A DNA stretch of 10,111 bases. Source: an uncultured Micrococcaceae bacterium. Its GTDB lineage: Bacteria > Actinomycetota > Actinomycetes > Actinomycetales > Micrococcaceae. This document shows, one piece after another, positions 7,679 through 10,111 of the stretch (position 1 is the stretch's first letter; each line of letters begins with the position of its first letter). The notes under the pieces were generated by a model. It ran no database searches. It saw only the letters and a list, made by a program, of their open reading frames with translations, and had not been told where the DNA came from. Made by a program: the position numbers and the translations under genes. The stretch is from positions 1 to 10,111 of the forward strand of contig CALBOC010000309.1 in the NCBI GenBank assembly GCA_937896705.1, given 5' to 3'.

Positions 7679-7706
7679 TTGATACGACCAGCAAATTTCG
7701 TACGAT
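7679..7706 (+). promoter_or_regulatory. Candidate sigma-70-type promoter for hemA
   Basis: TTGATA at 7679-7684 and TACGAT at 7701-7706 resemble -35 and -10 hexamers with a 16-bp spacer. The predicted transcription start is near 7712-7714. That is only a few bases before the hemA start codon and inside or just after the purine-rich GGGAGG, so if this promoter is used the message would be nearly leaderless. A promoter further upstream would instead include the ribosome-binding site. Confidence 0.45.
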
Positions 7707-7712
7707 GGGAGG
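7707..7712 (+). promoter_or_regulatory. Ribosome-binding site deciding the hemA start
   Basis: GGGAGG precedes three consecutive in-frame start codons: GTG 7717, GTG 7720 and ATG 7723, with spacings of 4, 7 and 10 bases. Spacing favours GTG 7720. The site rules out the much longer open frame that begins at 7627. Confidence 0.6.
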
Positions 7713-7719
7713 CATTGTG

Positions 7720-9069
7720 GTGATGTTTTCTTTAGTCGCGGCGCATACCTGGTTGGACCTCGAGACGGTGGCGCAGTTAGCAAGCGGCGCTTCAGAGGTG
7801 TCCGATACGGTCTGTCCTGACGCAATTTCCGGTGTGGTGACCCTCTCGACGTGTAACCGCGTCGAGGTGTACGCCGACGCCGGTTCCAAAGACGTCGAAG
7901 AGGCCGCCGACGAGATTTTACACACCATTGCTGAGTCCACCGGTCTGCCTTACGACGAGGTCTCTTCAGCGTTCCGCTTATATCGCAATGACGCTGCCGT
8001 TCGGCATCTTTTTGAAGTTGGTTCCGGACTGAAATCTGCGGTCGTTGGCGAACGCGAGATCGCCGGCCAGGTCCGGCGCGCGCTAGCCGAGGCTCGTGAA
8101 GCCGGCCATGCGACTGGCTCACTGACAAAACTTTTTGAAACCGCTAGCCGTACCGCCAAAGACATCGGCGCACAGACGGCCCTGGGATCCACGGGCCGCT
8201 CCATTGTGTCTGTCGCCTTGGATCTCGCAACCGAACTGCGCGCCGGGACCTCGGTCGTGGGCGCACGACGGTTCTGGGAAGATGCCAACATTTTATTAGT
8301 CGGCACCGGCGCGTATGCGGGCACCACGCTGGCACAGCTCGAGGCTCGCGGAGCCAAAAATGTGGCCGTGCATTCTTCGTCGGGGCGCGCTGAACAATTC
8401 GTGGCAGATCGCGGCGGTTGGGCCATGGCGCTTGGTGGCGCCGAAGTCGAAGGCGCATTTGCTGAGGCAGATGTGCTCATCGGGGTCTCCGGTGGTGAAC
8501 GCACCGTGAGTGCTCAACAACTTCACCAGCTCCGCGAAGGGGCAACCCACCGCCTCACCGTGTTGGATTTAGCTCTCACTCACGATTTCGATCCGGCCAT
8601 CGGCGACCTGCCGGCCGTCGATTTGATTACGCTTGAGTCAGTAAAGATGGCCGCCCCGTCAGAACAGCAAGCCGCCATTACCCAGGCGCAACAGCTGGTT
8701 GATCGCGCAGTCGATGACTACCTGCACGACAAGCGCGAACGCACTGCTTCTGATGCCATCGTGACGCTGCGCGGCCACACTATGGCCGTCCTGGAAGAAG
8801 AAATGGCCCGCGTCCGGGATCGTCACGGATGCACTGCGGCAGCCGAAGAAGTTCAACTGGCGATGCGTCGCATGGTGCGTCAGATGCTCCATGAGCCGAC
8901 CGTCCGAGCACGGCAAGCCGCCGCCAACGGCACGCTCGACGAGTATGAAGCCGCATTAGAAACTGTTTTTGGTCTCGAGGTCGCCGAGACCGTCAAGCAG
9001 CGTCATCACAACAACGGCGTGCAGCCTCACGAGCTGAACGAGGTCCCGGCACAACAGCGCACAGCGTAG
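7720..9069 (+). CDS. hemA: Glutamyl-tRNA reductase
   Basis: It reduces the glutamyl group of Glu-tRNA to glutamate-1-semialdehyde with NADPH, the first committed and usually rate-controlling step of haem synthesis in bacteria using the C5 pathway. The 449 residues fit the family. Visible are the catalytic segment LSTCNRVEVYA with nucleophile C45, and HLFEVGSGLKSAVVGEREIAGQVRRAL (in parts from residue 96), matching the conserved GE..I.GQV signature. The NADPH-binding ILLVGTGAYAG has a GxGxxA turn at about 195-200. The C-terminal helical dimerisation part begins near the VLDLALTHDFDP motif. The start is one of three adjacent codons; 7720 has the best spacing to GGGAGG, while 7717 would give an N-terminus of MVMFSLV. 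It is divergent from the operon holding the rest of the pathway. A Cys-Pro pair lies near residue 32 (VCPDA); whether it binds haem is unknown. No terminator is obvious after the stop. Confidence 0.97.
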   Translation: MMFSLVAAHTWLDLETVAQLASGASEVSDTVCPDAISGVVTLSTCNRVEVYADAGSKDVEEAADEILHTIAESTGLPYDEVSSAFRLYRNDAAVRHLFEVGSGLKSAVVGEREIAGQVRRALAEAREAGHATGSLTKLFETASRTAKDIGAQTALGSTGRSIVSVALDLATELRAGTSVVGARRFWEDANILLVGTGAYAGTTLAQLEARGAKNVAVHSSSGRAEQFVADRGGWAMALGGAEVEGAFAEADVLIGVSGGERTVSAQQLHQLREGATHRLTVLDLALTHDFDPAIGDLPAVDLITLESVKMAAPSEQQAAITQAQQLVDRAVDDYLHDKRERTASDAIVTLRGHTMAVLEEEMARVRDRHGCTAAAEEVQLAMRRMVRQMLHEPTVRARQAAANGTLDEYEAALETVFGLEVAETVKQRHHNNGVQPHELNEVPAQQRTA

Positions 9070-9130
9070 TCTTTTGTAGGTGTCGCCCCGGTGACCTCTG
9101 TGCACGACTCATCCGAAACGGAAAACTAAC

Positions 9131-9790
9131 ATGTCGAAGACCACCACGTCACCCACCCGCCTCCCACGCGATCAACGCCGCGCACAGCTCATTGACGTCG
9201 CGATGGATGTTTTTGCCGACACCGGCTACGCCCAAACCACCATGGATGAGATCGCCCAGCGTGCCGCTGTATCAAAACCTGTACTGTATCAGCACTTCAA
9301 AAATAAACGGGATCTATTCTTCACACTGATCGACTGCCAGTTCGACACCCTCCGTGACCGGGTGATTGAACGGATGCAGTCCGTAGACCCCAGGTCCAAA
9401 ACCGCAGACGAAGAAACCGCCTATCAAGCGGTGCGTGGGGTATATGACTTCGTGGCCGAGCCGCGCGGACTGTATCGACTGATCCTCGACACCTCGATGG
9501 ATGAGCCCGAAGAACTCGATGCGCGCAAGGAACGGTTCGTCACTCAGATGGTCGAGGCCGTCTCGCCGTACATCTTGGATAACTCGATCCTGGATCCGGC
9601 AAGCTCCAAGTTTATAACCCGCGGCATCGCCTCGGTGGTGATGTTTCTAGCCACCCGCTGGGCCGAAGAACACGTGCCCGACAGCGAAAGTGCCGAACCC
9701 ATTTCCCTCGAAACAGCGGTAGAGCACACGGTACGTTTCGTTGCATACGGAGCCATCGGCTTCGATTTGTCCAATAATCCTTCAGCGTAG
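9131..9790 (+). CDS. TetR/AcrR-family transcriptional regulator
   Basis: It is a predicted dimeric DNA-binding repressor with 219 residues, a normal TetR size. The N-terminal domain is clear: DQRRAQLIDVAMDVFADTGY (14-33) forms the first helices, TMDEIAQRAAVSKPVLYQHF (37-56) the helix-turn-helix, and NKRDLFFTLID the following linker helix. The rest is a variable ligand-binding and dimerisation domain with no recognisable ligand motif. The ATG at 9131 has only a weak GGAAA-like ribosome-binding site. It lies 61 bp after hemA, without an evident terminator, and 95 bp before a DUF3107 gene. The same order of TetR then DUF3107 is, to my recollection, seen in mycobacteria (Rv3208 and Rv3208A). Targets are unknown; it could control itself, the DUF3107 gene, or hemA, but adjacency alone does not show this. 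Confidence 0.95.
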   Translation: MSKTTTSPTRLPRDQRRAQLIDVAMDVFADTGYAQTTMDEIAQRAAVSKPVLYQHFKNKRDLFFTLIDCQFDTLRDRVIERMQSVDPRSKTADEETAYQAVRGVYDFVAEPRGLYRLILDTSMDEPEELDARKERFVTQMVEAVSPYILDNSILDPASSKFITRGIASVVMFLATRWAEEHVPDSESAEPISLETAVEHTVRFVAYGAIGFDLSNNPSA

Positions 9791-9797
9791 AGATGAT

Positions 9798-9813
9798 CCG
9801 GGGAAACCCCCGG
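9798..9813 (+). terminator. GC-rich hairpin after the TetR gene
   Basis: CCGGGG and CCCCGG form a 6-bp all-GC stem with an AAAC loop, 7 bases after the TetR stop codon. No U-tract follows. It may be a weak or factor-assisted terminator, or an mRNA-stabilising hairpin, separating TetR from a promoter for the DUF3107 gene just downstream. Confidence 0.4.
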
Positions 9814-9821
9814 TGCCAAAA

Positions 9822-9850
9822 CTGATCTAAGCTGAAAGGTGGAATATAAC
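9822..9850 (+). promoter_or_regulatory. Candidate promoter of the DUF3107 gene
   Basis: TATAAC at 9845-9850 is a good -10 hexamer. CTGATC at 9822-9827, 17 bases upstream, is a weak -35 match. The predicted start near 9856-9858 leaves a leader of about 28 bases containing AGGAGG at 9871-9876, nine bases before the GTG start. Confidence 0.45.
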
Positions 9851-9858
9851 TCTCCACC
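9838..9858. promoter_or_regulatory. Inverted repeat straddling the putative -10 box
   Basis: GGTGGA (9838-9843) and TCCACC (9853-9858) are perfect 6-bp inverted arms separated by 9 bases that contain the TATAAC element. This is the geometry of a repressor operator that would block RNA polymerase. The TetR protein encoded just upstream is an obvious candidate ligand, though nothing in the sequence proves it. The arms are short, so chance is possible. Confidence 0.35.
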
Positions 9859-9885
9859 GTCAACTTTCCTAGGAGGACCCTAACC

Positions 9886-10110
9886 GTGGAAATTCACATC
9901 GGTATCCAAAACGTCAGCCGCGAGATTGTCTTTGAAACAGACCTGTCCAAAGACGATGTCTTAGAACGCGTCCGCGCGGCCGTCAAAGACAACACACCCC
10001 TGGAACTCGTCGACAATAAAGACGGCACCATCGTCGTACCAGCCGGTGTTTTGGGGTACGTCGAAATCACCGACACCACCTCGCGCCGAGTCGGTTTCAT
10101 CGCCGGCTAA
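9886..10110 (+). CDS. DUF3107 domain-containing protein
   Basis: This is a 74-residue acidic cytosolic protein that I assign to DUF3107 (the mycobacterial TB9.4/Rv3208A type) from its N-terminal MEIHIGIQNVSREIVFET, a central GTIVVPAGVLGYVEI and the C-terminal RRVGFIAG. Its biochemical role is not known to me. Predicted structure is a small beta-rich fold with one helix around residues 21-34 (SKDDVLERVRAAVK); there is no signal peptide or membrane segment. It starts with GTG at 9886 behind a strong AGGAGG nine bases upstream, and its stop codon ends one base before the window edge. It has its own likely promoter and follows the TetR gene in the same orientation. Confidence 0.92.
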   Translation: MEIHIGIQNVSREIVFETDLSKDDVLERVRAAVKDNTPLELVDNKDGTIVVPAGVLGYVEITDTTSRRVGFIAG

Positions 10111-10111
10111 C

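Larger units (their letters stand above)
7586..7719. promoter_or_regulatory. Divergent hemE/hemA promoter region
   Basis: This 134-bp spacer must hold the promoters of both the seven-gene hem operon (leftward) and hemA (rightward). It includes self-complementary words CACGTG at 7624-7629, GGGCGCCC at 7668-7675 and TCGTACGA at 7698-7705. I see no DtxR/IdeR-type iron box. An open frame continuous with hemA runs back through it to a GTG at 7627, but the residues it would add do not resemble GluTR and the real hemA start lies near 7720. Confidence 0.7.

Noticed and set aside
7627..7719. An extended N-terminus of HemA starting at GTG 7627
   Set aside because: The extra 31 residues do not resemble GluTR, overlap the promoter region, and lack a ribosome-binding site, whereas GGGAGG marks a start near 7720.

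Overview
The window is a housekeeping chromosomal segment from an actinobacterium. The best guess is Micrococcales, family Micrococcaceae (Arthrobacter/Yaniella/Enteractinococcus-like). Support for this is moderate-to-high GC (high fifties by eye), frequent GTG starts, Gly/Ala-rich coding style, and the coproporphyrin-dependent (actinobacterial/firmicute) version of haem synthesis. A TetR regulator followed by a DUF3107 protein is also typically actinobacterial.

Layout. Positions 1-243 hold no convincing gene, but they contain a strong hairpin just beyond hemL that looks like the end of the haem operon. From 7585 down to 244, seven haem genes lie head-to-tail on the minus strand: hemE, cgoX (hemY/hemG-type), chdC (hemQ), hemC, hemD, hemB, hemL. 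The junctions are very tight (TAAATG, TAATG and ATGA contacts; gaps of 42, 15 and 9 bp), so this is almost certainly one operon. A promoter region of about 130 bp separates hemE from the divergent hemA. Downstream of hemA on the plus strand come a TetR-family regulator and a 74-residue DUF3107 protein that ends one base before the window edge.

How the genes work together. HemA reduces glutamyl-tRNA to glutamate-1-semialdehyde and HemL converts it to 5-aminolevulinate. HemB condenses two of these to porphobilinogen, HemC builds hydroxymethylbilane, and HemD closes it to uroporphyrinogen III. HemE decarboxylates that to coproporphyrinogen III, CgoX oxidises it to coproporphyrin III, and ChdC decarboxylates iron-coproporphyrin to haem b. 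The only enzyme missing between glutamyl-tRNA and haem is the iron-inserting coproporphyrin ferrochelatase (CpfC/HemH), which must be encoded elsewhere. ChdC strongly supports the coproporphyrin-dependent route rather than the classical protoporphyrin route.

I found no mobile element, CRISPR array, RNA gene, toxin-antitoxin pair or defence system. The points worth a second look are mostly regulatory: a 17-bp palindrome between cgoX and chdC, an inverted repeat straddling a putative -10 box ahead of the DUF3107 gene, and a conflict between a good promoter and the ribosome-binding site at the hemA start. This is a well-understood pathway, and I see no evidence for a novel biological system.
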